Part shown: piece after piece, positions 10,010 to 19,679 of the stretch
Layout of the letters: the number at the start of each line of letters is the position of its first letter
How positions within the stretch are numbered: the first letter of the stretch is position 1
NCBI GenBank assembly: GCA_963575745.1
Contig: CAUYUJ010013991.1
Coordinates: forward strand, 141,501 to 205,500
Length of the DNA stretch: 64,000 nt
Direction of reading: 5' to 3'
Origin: Prorocentrum cordatum
Taxonomy: Eukaryota; Sar; Dinophyceae; Prorocentrales; Prorocentraceae
Notes under the pieces: generated by a model
The model's input: only the letters and a program-made list of their open reading frames with translations
The model's database searches: none
Told to the model about the DNA's origin: nothing
Made by a program: the position numbers and the translations under genes

Positions 10010-12094
10010 TTAGCAACGTCGCGATTTGTATTCCACTGGCCAAATGCACGTGATGTCGTTCTCTATTTTCCTGTAAATCACAGGAGCTTTCAGCGAGGTC
10101 AGAGGCATCAGAACAGGGTCTGTATCATCTAAAAAGATGTGTCTGGAAAAACCTTCAGCGGCGTTCACACGCTTAGTTGCAAGCTGCTGGACAAGCACCT
10201 GCGACTCGCCATCGTCGCATTTCACGTGAAACCACACTTGCATTGCTGCATGCATCCCGCCCGACCCCAGAAGTACGATATCACCGCGCTTGATGCGGCC
10301 GAAATCTGTCATGGCTTCGATGCTGGAGACGGCTGTCTGCGTCCCAGGGCACATGCGTTTCAACGCATTCAGCAGCTTCTGTGTTGCTTTCGTTGGGTCG
10401 ACTAAGCCAGGTGAAACACGCATGGTCTTTAAATCGTGCGCGTGCTGCGCAGTGAGTTGGACCATGAGAGCCTTCTCTGGCCCCTTCTTGCACATGTGGT
10501 CTTTGGCGAAACGTTTTACGTTTTTGTGCTTGCGTTCCTGGACAAAGCAACTGAGCGACCCATGTTTTTCAAACATTTCTGGCAAATGTGTTGCCATATG
10601 GTGCTTATACACCCAATAGCTTTCACCATATGCGTCCTGATGGCACCGAAGATGTTTCACTATCGCTGACTCTATCTGCGCGGTCGTGACTGGAAGCCGC
10701 CGCGCCGCCGTGATGATTATGTCAACGGCATCTTGCAATGCCAGCATGCTTGCGATCTGGGGGGCCACTTGATCCGATGAAGGATGCATGGCAATTACTT
10801 GCCGAATATACCTGCACAAAACAGGCAACGCAGAGATCTCTTCTGAGGCACTTGCTTGGAGCTCACCAGTCTCCCATACAGTTGCGGCTGAGTGGTGTTT
10901 ACTCGGCCACGTCCACTTCATGAAATACTCATGCAACTCCATTGCATCACACAAACACTTGCACTGCGCATGCCCTAAAAGTGCTTTTACTTCTCTGTCG
11001 AATATACCAGACACAAAATAAATATGCATCCAGTCAAAGCAAATGAATGACGCAGGGAGATATCGCAAACCTGGGTCCAGCGCCATGTGTTCGGGGTGGA
11101 AGTTCCATCCGTTGTGCTGTGTGATGGTCGTGTACTGCCCCTCTGAAAACTCCCCCCGCTGATATTTATCCCAATCGGGTCGAAGTCGTTCCAGGATCGC
11201 GATGATTGTCGCGTCATCGTTTCTGCGTATCTTTGACGCATCCAAGCACGCGTCTGTCACAAAGAAACCAGATACATCATATGTCAAATAATCAAACTTT
11301 CTATTCAAGACGTTGCGACATAACGCACAGGGTTTGGAACCAGCGTGCCCTTTGTTCATGTGTAGTTCCCGCAATGCCTCTTCGTCCCCTATGACGCACG
11401 ACAGCTTCGCGACGATCGTCGCGTGCGACGTTGCGTCGCCCTTCTCTGGCACGTCTAATGTAACACCGCTCGTCTCAAAATTGAAACCACCAGCATAATT
11501 AAACACACTTCTTTGAGGGTCATCTTGATGCACTGCCCGATGCCACCTGGGATGCTTTTTTTTTATGTTTGCGCACCGCGCAGTGCTAAGCGTGAACCAC
11601 GCATCTTCGTTACCCAAGGACTCGTCGAACTCAGCGAACGACCAGTAAACAGCATCACCCCCCCGATAATCTTTCCCCTTAGCCAGGGGGTCTCGCGGTG
11701 AAATACCATCGAAATATAAAATGATGTGCCACGGCGACGCCAAGCTGCATGGGTGCTCCTGAAGTGAGCGGCGAAACATCTCCCTGACTGGAGCGCTAGC
11801 CTTGCAGCAGGAATACAAAAATGGCCCAGGACAGCGCGCCCAGTTCTCGAAAGTTCTACCACTGACTAAAGGCGTGTCTATGCAACGCAAGACGTTCCCA
11901 TATGCGTTCGACTCTTTGGCAATGATGTTTTCGCTTGCCCTGTATTGTGAGCTCCGTGAAATATTGTCGGGCAACCCATGGTCTCGCACATATTTTAGGA
12001 CACCCGACAGAGCACGCTGTGACAGGTATGAGCCCCTGTGGAGCTCCACCAGCGCCTCATCCGCCTTGCGTTTCCTGGCGGCGGACGCGGCCAT
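10010..12094 (-). CDS. CMC/EnSpm-Chapaev-like DDE transposase
   Basis: A 694-aa product from the ATG at 12094, chosen because a spliced-leader relic ends two bases before it; the frame is open for 51 codons further upstream. Features typical of CMC-clade transposases: ILYFDGISPRDPL (first catalytic Asp about residue 129), GDEEALRE followed by KPCALC (second Asp about residue 237, then a C-x2-C pair), DWMH at about residue 354 with Glu about 14 residues later, and a late HLPEMFEKHGSLSCFVQERKHK segment like the His/Lys-rich C-terminal block of CACTA proteins. The Asp/Glu assignment is by pattern only. No stop or frameshift. It lies just inside the left TIR, reading towards it, as expected for the element's own transposase. 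Expression and activity are unknown. It could also be a distant KDZ-like transposase. Confidence 0.75.
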   Translation of the reverse strand: MAASAARKRKADEALVELHRGSYLSQRALSGVLKYVRDHGLPDNISRSSQYRASENIIAKESNAYGNVLRCIDTPLVSGRTFENWARCPGPFLYSCCKASAPVREMFRRSLQEHPCSLASPWHIILYFDGISPRDPLAKGKDYRGGDAVYWSFAEFDESLGNEDAWFTLSTARCANIKKKHPRWHRAVHQDDPQRSVFNYAGGFNFETSGVTLDVPEKGDATSHATIVAKLSCVIGDEEALRELHMNKGHAGSKPCALCRNVLNRKFDYLTYDVSGFFVTDACLDASKIRRNDDATIIAILERLRPDWDKYQRGEFSEGQYTTITQHNGWNFHPEHMALDPGLRYLPASFICFDWMHIYFVSGIFDREVKALLGHAQCKCLCDAMELHEYFMKWTWPSKHHSAATVWETGELQASASEEISALPVLCRYIRQVIAMHPSSDQVAPQIASMLALQDAVDIIITAARRLPVTTAQIESAIVKHLRCHQDAYGESYWVYKHHMATHLPEMFEKHGSLSCFVQERKHKNVKRFAKDHMCKKGPEKALMVQLTAQHAHDLKTMRVSPGLVDPTKATQKLLNALKRMCPGTQTAVSSIEAMTDFGRIKRGDIVLLGSGGMHAAMQVWFHVKCDDGESQVLVQQLATKRVNAAEGFSRHIFLDDTDPVLMPLTSLKAPVIYRKIENDITCIWPVEYKSRRC

Positions 12095-12096
12095 GG

Positions 12097-12117
12097 TTTC
12101 AGCCCAAATGGCTACAG
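12097..12117 (-). other. Spliced-leader relic upstream of the transposase
   Basis: On the minus strand the sequence TGTAGCCATTTGGGCTGAAA matches the DinoSL core at 17 of 21 positions. Only two bases (CC) separate it from the transposase ATG, so the relic would be nearly the whole 5' leader. It carries T-to-G at leader position 13, as do the relics at 14037, 25835 and 33117. Confidence 0.75.
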
Positions 12118-12535
12118 ACTCGATAACGATGCCAATGCGCATCATAGGATGCATGCGTCGCGTTATGGTAGGGGCACGCTGCATGATGCATCTGAATGCA
12201 GCGAGGCGATAGATCACAACAGAAGTGCACGTTGCATATCGATGCATATGGCATGATACGACGTCGCATCAGAAGGACATGTAGGTGCATAGTGATGCAT
12301 ACGAAGTGCGACGGTAGCTCGCAAGAGAAAGGAGTGTTGCATATTGATGCATGCGACTTGCGATGAAAAGATCGCAACAGACTTGTGTTTTAGACATCAT
12401 GGTGCAACGTCATACAAGCAAGAGAGAGTTCGTCGATGTGGCGCCGCCCACCGCCGCGCTGCAGCTGCGATGCGAGCTCCCAGCCCTGCTGGTCCTCAAC
12501 AACCCCCTGGTCCTCCCCCTCCCCGCGTCGAGCAC
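12118..12535. repeat. Spacer with GATGCAT words every 50 bp or so
   Basis: No gene. GATGCAT, mostly within ATGCAT palindromes, recurs at roughly 50-bp spacing between 12145 and 12350. It lies upstream of the transposase gene and between it and the next gene, so it could hold regulatory or subterminal-type repeats. Confidence 0.4.
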
Positions 12536-13943
12536 CTAACACTTGGCGTCGATCCACGCCAGCGCCGCGCTCCAAGCCTCAATGCGATTCATCGTCGCAT
12601 TGCGGTCGAAGCGGACGCGGCGATCTGCCCTCCCCACAACGGCCCTGAACACCTTCTGTGAAGGCTTGTAGATCACGTAGCCGCACCTGTACGGCGCGTT
12701 GCACTCGCACGTCGGCGGCTTGGGCAGCACGGCGGGCTTTGGCACGGCAGCCGCGGGTCGCCGCATGGCAGGGGGCCGCGCCTTCTTCATTGGCACAGCC
12801 CCCTCGGCGTCTTCGACGCCTGCCCCGCCCTCGGCGTCGCCGACGCCTTCGCCAGCCGCGGAGGGGCGCGTCCTCGCCTTGGCGGTCTTGGCCCTCTTGG
12901 CGAGGAGCGCCCTGAGCTTCTCCTCCTCGTCGGTCAGGTCTGGCTCGGGCTCATCGTCGCGCGGCTCATCGCGCGGCTCCTCGCGCGGCGGAAGCTTCGG
13001 CTCCTGCTGCGGCTCCTCGCGCGGCGGGAGCTTTGGCCTCGGGGGCTCCAGCTCCACGCGCGGCTGCGCAGGCGGCTCGGGCGGCCTGAGAGCCGCGGCC
13101 GCCGAGTTGGCGAAGAGCGCCGCGCACAGCGGTGCACCGAACAGGGCCTGCATGACTTGCAACTGCCCGCCAGCCGTAGGGTCTGGGGCTGTCATTGGGG
13201 GCGCTGCAGCTGCAGGCGAGGTCTTCGCCGCGTAACGCCTGCTCGACTTCCTCGCGTAGTCTGGCGCGTCCGTCTGGATCTCCTCCAAGGCGGGCCCATC
13301 GTCCTTGTAAGCTGATTTCCACCACGGCTCAGCCGACATGTCCTCGGTGCGGTCGAAGTTCCACACCGTGGCGTACCCAAGCGTGGACCAACCCTTGCAC
13401 GTGATGGCCTTGGAGATGGCACCCTTCACCTCTCCGAAGAGCCTGAGCCAATCGCCCCCGTGCCCCTTGCCGCTGCCCCCACGCCGCGAGCGCGGCCATC
13501 TTGCCCTTGGAGCTCTCGGAGAGCGTGTGGGCGCCGATCAGCTTGCACCGAGCGGCGACCAGGCGTATGCACGCCTTCTCACTCAGGTCGCCGCTCTTCA
13601 GCGATTTGATCTCGCTCGCCGTGAAGACCCTCGATGCAATGCTAATCTCTTGCCATTGCTTGGATCCGCCTGGCATTGACAACATGCCTGTCTTGGTCCC
13701 GACGCTCTGGCACAAGCGTGCGATGTTCTCTTGAGTCCAAGTGTTCAGCGAGTGCTCCCTGATTGTTTTCACCAAGGCTGTCGCCTCGTCAGTACTGATC
13801 TGTGACAGGTTGTTGATCTTCATGAGGAGGCTGTCGTGCTGGTGCTGGGCCACGGCTGACGGGCACAGGCCACATGCGATTTGTGTCGATACCCACTCTG
13901 ACATGTGCTGCAGTTCCGCGCGGAGGTTCGGAACCGTCGTCAT
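12536..13943 (-). CDS. Unknown cargo protein, 469 codons with one frameshift
   Basis: Starts at ATG 13943, about 95 bases after a spliced-leader relic. The N-terminal half (MTTVPNLRAELQHMSEW, then a Ser/Lys-rich helical region to SSKGKMAALAAWG) is in one frame. It continues in the next frame as GGDWLRLFGEVKGAISKAI, an acidic/Pro-rich linker (PPREEPRDEPRDDEPEPDL), a basic stretch (KKARPPAMRRPAAAV) and a Cys pair (CECNAPYRCGYV) followed by an Arg-rich tail. The switch is at a run of five C (plus strand, 13476-13480) and removing one base joins the frames. Either an indel mutation or a sequencing error. The acidic and basic tracts suggest a nuclear protein, but I do not recognise a family. Confidence 0.55.
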
Positions 13944-13963
13944 ATGACGACAGTTCCGAACCT
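13924..13963. repeat. 40-bp inverted repeat centred on the start codon
   Basis: Two 20-base arms with one mismatch (AGGTTCGGAAC then GTCGTCAT, and its complement) and no loop. The axis falls immediately next to the ATG of the gene ending at 12536, so in its mRNA the start codon would sit at the tip of a hairpin. It could affect translation, or mark an insertion junction. Confidence 0.7.
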
Positions 13964-14036
13964 TCGCGCCTCGCGCCTCGCGATAGGTCGCGCCTCGCGA
14001 AAGATCGCGCTCCGCGATAGATCGCGATCGATCGCG
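13964..14036. repeat. Tandem TCGCG-rich leader segment
   Basis: Short CGCGCCTCGCGA, GATCGCG and CGATCGAT words follow each other between the spliced-leader relic and the start-codon hairpin. It would be the 5' untranslated part of the minus-strand gene. Confidence 0.5.
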
Positions 14037-14057
14037 ATCGAGCCCAAATGGCTATGC
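14037..14057 (-). other. Spliced-leader relic upstream of cargo gene
   Basis: On the minus strand CATAGCCATTTGGGCTCGA matches the DinoSL core at 16 of 21 positions and has the shared T-to-G change at leader position 13. It lies about 95 bases upstream of the ATG at 13943, on the same strand. Confidence 0.7.
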
Positions 14058-14980
14058 GACGCGGGCCTGTGTGATCTATATTCGAAACGAGAACCCGACA
14101 CCAACTGATGCCAACTTGCAATGCCCCACGCATCGAGGATTGGTGTCGGATGGCAGTGCGAGTCTACCACCTGCAACGGGTTGCATGCATCTTGGCATAC
14201 ATAGAACCGACGCGTATATGGCGATGTAAGTGTTGCCGCGTCGCGCATCCCCGCCAGCCCATCCGACTCGAACGAAGAGCGCAGACCACCTGCAGTTGTT
14301 ATCATCATATGTCTCATCATCATTTTCGTTAAGTGCGCGCGCGCTGATGCCGAGGGGACGGTCCAAGACATCACTCACAGAACTGGCGTTCTGGATTTAA
14401 CCTCACCAATCGGGAGCATCCCAAAGTCGCGATCCTCCGTATCCTCCTCCTCTTCCGCCTCATCCTCTCATCTTCCCCTCCTCATCCCTCTCCTCCTCCC
14501 CGTTGCGGCCTTGGGGCTCTATATGTGGTTCCTCTTGGGGTTTTGGTGCTGCGTCATCCTACAGATATCGTGAGGCGTCGGATGATCCTATGACGCGAAA
14601 AGGCGGAAACGCATAGCACCAATGCCATTCAGAGTGCGAAGCAGTTGTGAGGGAGCGATGGGGGGGGGGGGCACGGCTTAGTAGCGTAGTAGGATGGGCA
14701 AGAGCATCAGCACCAGCAGCAACAGGAGGACAACGACGAGGAGGGACGAAGAGGGAATGATGTGATGGGGAGGACGAGGATGGGGATGAGGATGAGGATG
14801 GGGAGGGAGGGGGGAGGAGGAGGCGGAGGAGGAGGGAGGAGGAGGAGAAGGGGGAAGATGAGGGGGAGGACGAGGCACCTGCGCTATCATGCCGACATTA
14901 TCATCCCAGACTCATCTTGCATTGATGCATGCAGGTTTTTTCTCTGACCCCTCCACCCGTCGTCCGTCGCCCCCGCACCC
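14058..14980. other. Intergenic, no gene seen
   Basis: Mostly unique sequence. A G12 run lies near 14660, a GGA/GAT-type purine tract spans 14700-14875, and a short TCC tract lies near 14435-14500. No supported reading frame. Confidence 0.6.
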
Positions 14981-15421
14981 CTAGCGGGCATCGCGCTCGG
15001 CGCGCGCCAGCTCAGTCTCGGCCCGAACGTGGGCCGCGCTCGCATCATCCGCGTCGAGCAGCGCGTTCATCCACGCGTCCTTGCTCTTCAAAAACGCATT
15101 GAACCTCTTCTCTGCCTATCGGGGGGGGGAGGGGGGGGGGGGGCGATCGCACGGAGGCGGGTGGGACTGGCGACGCCGATGGGGCCATTGACTAAGGGGG
15201 TGGACTCGAGGGCCCATCCCCTCCCCCCTGGCCTCGAGGGGCCCTTGTGATGTTGTTAGTTAACAACCGCCTGCCTTCTTCTCAGCCTGCGTCTTCGCTG
15301 CTTTGGCATGCTTCAATGCCGCCTTGGCAGTCTTCACTGACCGCTGGCGTTCCTGCTTTTCATCCTGCAGCTCAAAGCGCACCTGCGCTTCCATCGCGAT
15401 CGTCTTCGCTGATTTTCCCAT
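14981..15421 (-). CDS. Small Lys/Ala-rich helical protein, one intron
   Basis: Two minus-strand exons give a 93-aa protein. Exon 1 (15421-15275, 49 codons) starts MGKSAKTIAMEAQ and is Lys/Gln/Ala-rich to TQAEKK. Exon 2 (15115-14981) reads AEKRFNAFLKSKDAWMNALL and ends in an RAERDAR stop. The joined product is predicted to be almost all helix, probably coiled coil. The intron (15116-15274, 159 bp) has a GC donor and AG acceptor, phase 0, with AGGCAG at both junctions, a feature of dinoflagellate introns and introner elements. No family recognised. Two plus-strand frames nearby (15977 and 16522) have the same size, charge and helical character and may be paralogues. Confidence 0.6.
15116..15274 (-). 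other. GC-AG intron flanked by AGGCAG direct repeats
   Basis: Joining AAG|GC...TAG|G restores one open frame across the exons. It contains a G/C homopolymer tract near 15121-15143 that would serve as the pyrimidine tract on the minus strand. Confidence 0.55.
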
Positions 15422-15428
15422 GGGCACG

Positions 15429-15498
15429 TGAACCACAAATGGGGGCGCGTAAGCCACGCGTGAACTGGTTCGCAAAGGTGGGCGAATGAACCACAAAT
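15429..15498 (-). other. Two weak spliced-leader-like words
   Basis: On the minus strand CATTTGTGGTTCA occurs twice, about 58 bases apart, just upstream of the ATG at 15421. Each resembles CATTTTGGCTCA with one extra G and one change (about 14 of 21 over the leader). They may be tandem, eroded SL relics or a chance repeat. Confidence 0.3.
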
Positions 15499-15549
15499 GC
15501 TGCTGACGGTTTGCCAAGCGTTCAGCCCCGCCATCGTTGGCGACATGTA

Positions 15550-15827
<278 letters not shown>

Positions 15828-15976
15828 TGAGTAGGGCAGTGATGTGTGATCACATGGTTGGCACTCATGCCATGCGACCGCGTCGCAGACTACATGCGTT
15901 TTCACGCAGCCGAGTTGGTTGAGGGCTGAGAGAACGCAGCTTGTAAGCTGCGGCGCGCGCGCGTGTGTGCGCGACT

Positions 15977-16198
15977 ATGCCTGCCATGTCAGCCGACTTG
16001 AAGGCGCTGCGTGCCAAGCACCGCAAGGAGGACACGGAGCACTTCAATGAAAGGTTGGATACCCTGATCAGGCACAAGCAGCATTGCCAGAAGATGTCCA
16101 AAACGGCGGACCGCAAGGCAGCCAGTATCTCATGCATGACATGTTGCAAGTGGTTGCAATCCATTCACGTCGAAATATATTTGCTGATTAGAGCATAA
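15977..16198 (+). CDS. Small basic helical protein, possibly first exon only
   Basis: Plus-strand frame of 73 codons from ATG 15977 (or 66 from a second ATG at 15986). The first 45 residues (MSADLKALRAKHRKEDTEHF and on to KMSKTADRKAA) are charged and helical, like the product ending at 14981. The last 25 residues look unrelated, so a donor site may lie near 16120 and the rest may be intron. Function unknown. Confidence 0.35.
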   Translation: MPAMSADLKALRAKHRKEDTEHFNERLDTLIRHKQHCQKMSKTADRKAASISCMTCCKWLQSIHVEIYLLIRA

Positions 16199-16204
16199 AC
16201 GTTT

Positions 16205-16400
16205 GGGCATCACCCGATGCAATTGTATGCATGTTCGGTTGTGTTGAAACGCATTGCAATCGGCTGCGAGTAGTTCGCGTCGAAGGGCGCACTTGTGACA
16301 CTATGGGGAGGGGGGGGGGGGGCGTTGAGGCAGCGCCCAATGCAGTCGTATGCATGCGCGTTCGGTTGCGTTGACACGCAGGTATGTACTATCATGATGT
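16205..16400. repeat. Diverged 40-bp direct repeat
   Basis: The word CGATGCAATTGTATGCATG with GTTCGGTTGTGTTGAAACGCA at about 16214 recurs at about 16338 as ATGCAGTCGTATGCATG with GTTCGGTTGCGTTGACACGCA. A G13 run near 16310 lies between the copies. Confidence 0.6.
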
Positions 16401-16521
16401 CAGGGTGTGAAATTGGTTGTGTAATGGCTTGGCGTTGCGACTGTGGTCGCATGGTCTCAAGCGGTTGGGCGAACGGTCGCACTTAGCAACGGCGTGTCAA
16501 CGCCGCGTCTGAACCCCGTCC

Positions 16522-16734
16522 ATGCCCACTCGAAAGGCAGACGCTGCATACAAGAAGATGGAGAAGCTCGTGAAGAAGGCGGAGCAGGCCGCGGATTCGT
16601 TCACGTTGCTCTTGGACAACGCCAAGATGTGTAAGGGTGCGGTTGATCGGGCGAATAATCGCCTTGTGGAGGCAGGTGCTGCCGATCGTGCGCGGGGGCG
16701 CAAAGCCTTGGGTATCGGTGAATACGCCGCCTGA
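16522..16734 (+). CDS. Small helical protein
   Basis: A 70-aa plus-strand frame from ATG 16522, MPTRKADAAYKKMEKLVKKA, then LLLDNAKMCKGAVDRANNRL and an Arg/Ala-rich end. Non-repetitive, Lys/Ala-rich and probably coiled coil. Spacing of LLD and R-x3-L residues resembles exon 2 of the protein ending at 14981, so I suspect a paralogue, but similarity is weak. TGGTCTCAAG about 65 bases upstream resembles the end of the spliced leader too weakly to call. Confidence 0.4.
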   Translation: MPTRKADAAYKKMEKLVKKAEQAADSFTLLLDNAKMCKGAVDRANNRLVEAGAADRARGRKALGIGEYAA

Positions 16735-17894
16735 GTGTGGGTGTCGGGGCGTACTTAGATGGGGGCTCGTTGGGGTTGTGCGTGCAAACGCATGTATGCG
16801 AGCCTTCAGGTTCTCGTTGCAGCTTTTCGCGCGATAAAGCACCCTGCGGAGAGACCGATGACACGAATACGAATGAGGACGAGGAGAAATAAGAATAGGA
16901 TGAGGAGGGTTAGGCGGTGGAGGTGAATGAGACGGAGAAGGAGGATGATGGGGATGAGAATGGTGAGGAGGGATAGGGAGGAGGAGAAGGAGGACGAGGA
17001 TGAGGAGAAGGGGGAGGGCGAGCAGGAGGAGGAGCAGGATGAGACGCCCCCGCAGTCGTCTCCGCCGCCGTCGAACTCGTCGCAGCCAACTCGTCGCCAC
17101 CAACTCTTCGCCGTCGCCGTCGCTATCGCAGCCGCCATGGCAATTGCTCCTCCTCATCTTCTTCCCCCTCCTCCTCCTCCTCCTCCTCCTCCTCCTCCCC
17201 ATCGTCCCCCTCTTCCTCCGCGTGCTCCTTGTCCTGCTCCTCCTCATGCTCCTCCTCCTACTCCTCCTCATCCTCGTTGTCGTTCAATCGTGGTCGTCAC
17301 GGTGGCCGCCGCCCTCTCCTGCACCGCGCGCGCAGATGACGGCGCAGGCGACGGCTTCGACGGCGACGGCGGGAACGAGGAGGAGACATGATGAGAATGA
17401 AGAGGGTGAGAATGAGACGGAGTAAGAATGAGGAGAATGAGGATGATGAGGAGGAGAATGAGGATGAGGAAGAGGAGGCAGAGGAGGAGGAGGAGGTGGG
17501 GGAAGATGAGGAGGGTGATGAGGCGGAGGAGAAGGAGGAGGAGGAGGAGGCGGCGGCGGAGGAGGAGGAGGAGGAGGATAAAGGTAGGAGGGGGAGGATG
17601 AGGATGAGGGGGAGGATGGGCCTTCCCCTCCTCCTCCTCCTCCTCACCCCCCACCTCCTCCTCAGAATCCTCCCCCCTCTCCTTCTCCTTGTCCTCCTTC
17701 TCCCGCGCATCCTCCTCTCATCCCACTTCCCCTTATTCTCGCTCACGCCACGCTCATACATCACTTATCAACATGATCCAGCGCAGCCGCGGGCAGCGCA
17801 GCCAAGCAGACAAGCCAATTCTAGGCGCAACGTCGACCACGAGCGAGATGGAGACCCTCGAAGTTTACTCTAAACATGAGCTCAAACCCTTGGT
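16735..17894. repeat. GGA/GAG and CTC microsatellites, no gene
   Basis: 16860-17035 and 17385-17620 are purine-rich GGA/GAG/GAT tracts. 17155-17275 and 17622-17720 are CTC-rich. All long frames here are Glu/Arg or Pro/Leu/Ser artefacts. 17721-17894 is unique sequence without a recognisable gene. Confidence 0.7.
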
Positions 17895-18190
17895 GTCGTA
17901 TGTCAGAATCTCACATGCGACAAATCTGTCGTATGTCAGAATCTTACATACGACAAATCTGTCGTATGTCAGAATCTTACATACGACAACGTTGTCGTAT
18001 GTAAGAATCGTACATACGACATCTCGCTCTTATATATCATAAGGATTCTATTAACACATCCGTCGTATGTTAGAATCTTACATACGACAACGGTGTCGTA
18101 TGTAAGAATCTTACATACGACAACTTTGTCGTATGTTAGAATCTTACATACGACAACTGCGTCGTATGTTAGAATCTTACATACGACAAC
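17895..18190. repeat. Array of eight 27-bp hairpins at 33-bp period
   Basis: Units start at 17895, 17928, 17961, 17994, 18062, 18095, 18128 and 18161. Each is a near-perfect palindrome (GTCGTATGT, then a short centre AGAATCT, then ACATACGAC) followed by a six-base spacer such as AACGTT or AACTTT. The spacing breaks once, where 35 extra bases follow the fourth unit. Spacers vary while the palindrome is conserved. The 33-bp period keeps both strands open as SYVRILHTT repeats, probably by chance. Not a CRISPR array: spacers are too short and no cas genes are present. Confidence 0.9.
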
Positions 18191-18407
18191 CCCCACCATA
18201 ATAGATCATGCCCGACGGAGGAGAGGCAGCGCGCGGTCTAGAATGAACTCCACGCTTGCTGCCGCGCTGGTGGCGGCACATTAATGCGACAGCGGCGGCT
18301 TCGGCGCCGCTTTGGTAGTGGTGTCTGGCGCTACTGATCAGCTGCGAACAGCCGCCTCCGCCCAGATGTCGGGAGGAGGAACACATTACATATCCAGTTC
18401 TTGGCCC
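18191..18407. other. Intergenic, no gene seen
   Basis: Unique sequence downstream of the hairpin array, without a supported frame. Confidence 0.5.
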
Positions 18408-19679
18408 TCATCCTTCCCCCTCGTACTTTGTAAGAACCGTTGAAGGAGGAGGGATGAGGGGGCCCGATAGAACTAGATCTGTATTGTTTTCCTCCACCCA
18501 TATGCGCCAATGCGTCCGCTTGCTCCACCTGACGTAGTCGGCCTTGCCGCGGTCCGACATCAGGTCCTGCAGCCCGTCCAGCTGCTCCTTGGTGGCAAGG
18601 GCCTTCGCCAGCCTGATGTGGCGCCCGCCGCGGGACTTCTCCTCGCGCCAGCCCTTGCCGCCGTCGTAGCCTTTATCGCCCTTGCCGCCGTCGTGGCCCT
18701 TGCCACTGTCGATGCCCTTGCCACTGTCGTAGCCTGTATCGCCACGGTCGTAGCTTGGATCACCGCCGTAGCCCGTGTCACCGTCGTAGCCCTTGCCGAC
18801 GTCGTAGCCCTTGCGATCGTAGCCCTTGTCGCCCTTGCGATCGTAGCCCTTGTCGCCCTTGCGGTCGTAGTCACGGCTGTCGTAGCCACTGTTGCCGTAG
18901 TTGTCGTAGCCACGGTTGTCGTAGCCACTGCTGTCGTATCCGCGGTTGTCGTAGCCACGGTTGTTGTAACCACGGTTGTCGTAGCCACGCTGGTAGTTGC
19001 CACTCTTGTCGTAGCCCTTGCTGTCGTAGCCTCTGTTGTCGTAGCCCTTGCTCGAGCCCTTGTCGTAGTCGCCCCAGCGCCTGCGGTCGTACCACCTGTT
19101 GTCGTAGTCATCGTCGTCGCGGTCGTACCGCGAGCTGTGGTGGTCATACCACTTGGAGCTGTACGGGTCGCAGCGGCGGTCGTAGCCCTTGTCGCCCTTG
19201 CCACCGTCGTAGCCCACGTCGCCCCTGTCACCGTGGTAGCCTTTGTCGCGGCCCTTGTCGATGTCGTAGCCTGCGCCGCTGCCCTTGCCATCGTCGTGGC
19301 CCTTGTCGAAGCCCTTGCTCGAGCTGCCTTTGCCACCGCCGTAGCCCTTGCCACCGTCGGTGATGCCCTTGCCACCGTCGTAGCTGGCGTAGTCGTAGCC
19401 CGTGTCGTCGCCATCGCCGTCGCCCATGAACTCCTGCAGGCCCTGGAACGAGTTCAACTCGGGATCCAGCGCGGGCGCCAACTCGAGATCATCGAGCAAG
19501 CCGTCGGCCACGCGCGAGCGATCGTACTTCGCCAAGACCTTCGCCGTCGGCGGCGTGCTTGGCGGCCGAGGGGCCACCTTGCTGGTGGGCTGCAAGACCT
19601 TGGCGGCCGCGGCGCGCCGCCGCTGGCTGAGATCCTCCGCCGCCTCCAGGAGCAGCGTCACCGCGGTCTCGTCCGCCAT
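18408..19679 (-). CDS. Tyr/Gly/Asp-rich disordered protein with GYDKG-type repeats (paralogue 1)
   Basis: Frame of 423 codons from the ATG at 19679, chosen because upstream sequence is a CAG repeat. N-terminal about 100 residues are ordinary (MADETAVTLLLEAAEDLSQ, later RSRVADGLLDDLELAPALDP). About 260 residues of GYD(K/N/S/R)-x repeats follow, with Tyr about every five residues. Then comes a short conserved block HIRLAKALATKEQLDGLQDL that ends MSDRGKAD and is shared with the gene at 20328. The last 40 codons may read into an intron (CAG|GTGGAG near 18530). Composition resembles phase-separating, prion-like scaffolds or adhesive proteins, but no catalytic or binding domain is visible. Divergently placed relative to its paralogue, about 650 bp apart, within the large transposon. 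Confidence 0.6.
   Translation of the reverse strand: MADETAVTLLLEAAEDLSQRRRAAAAKVLQPTSKVAPRPPSTPPTAKVLAKYDRSRVADGLLDDLELAPALDPELNSFQGLQEFMGDGDGDDTGYDYASYDGGKGITDGGKGYGGGKGSSSKGFDKGHDDGKGSGAGYDIDKGRDKGYHGDRGDVGYDGGKGDKGYDRRCDPYSSKWYDHHSSRYDRDDDDYDNRWYDRRRWGDYDKGSSKGYDNRGYDSKGYDKSGNYQRGYDNRGYNNRGYDNRGYDSSGYDNRGYDNYGNSGYDSRDYDRKGDKGYDRKGDKGYDRKGYDVGKGYDGDTGYGGDPSYDRGDTGYDSGKGIDSGKGHDGGKGDKGYDGGKGWREEKSRGGRHIRLAKALATKEQLDGLQDLMSDRGKADYVRWSKRTHWRIWVEENNTDLVLSGPLIPPPSTVLTKYEGEG

Noticed and set aside
16435-16465. TGGTCTCAAG upstream of the 16522 frame as a spliced-leader relic
   Set aside because: Only the last nine or ten positions fit, with an extra base. Too short to separate from chance.
17895-18190. 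CRISPR-like repeat-spacer array
   Set aside because: Repeats are palindromic with six-base spacers, spacers are far too short, no cas genes are present, and the context is a eukaryotic transposon.
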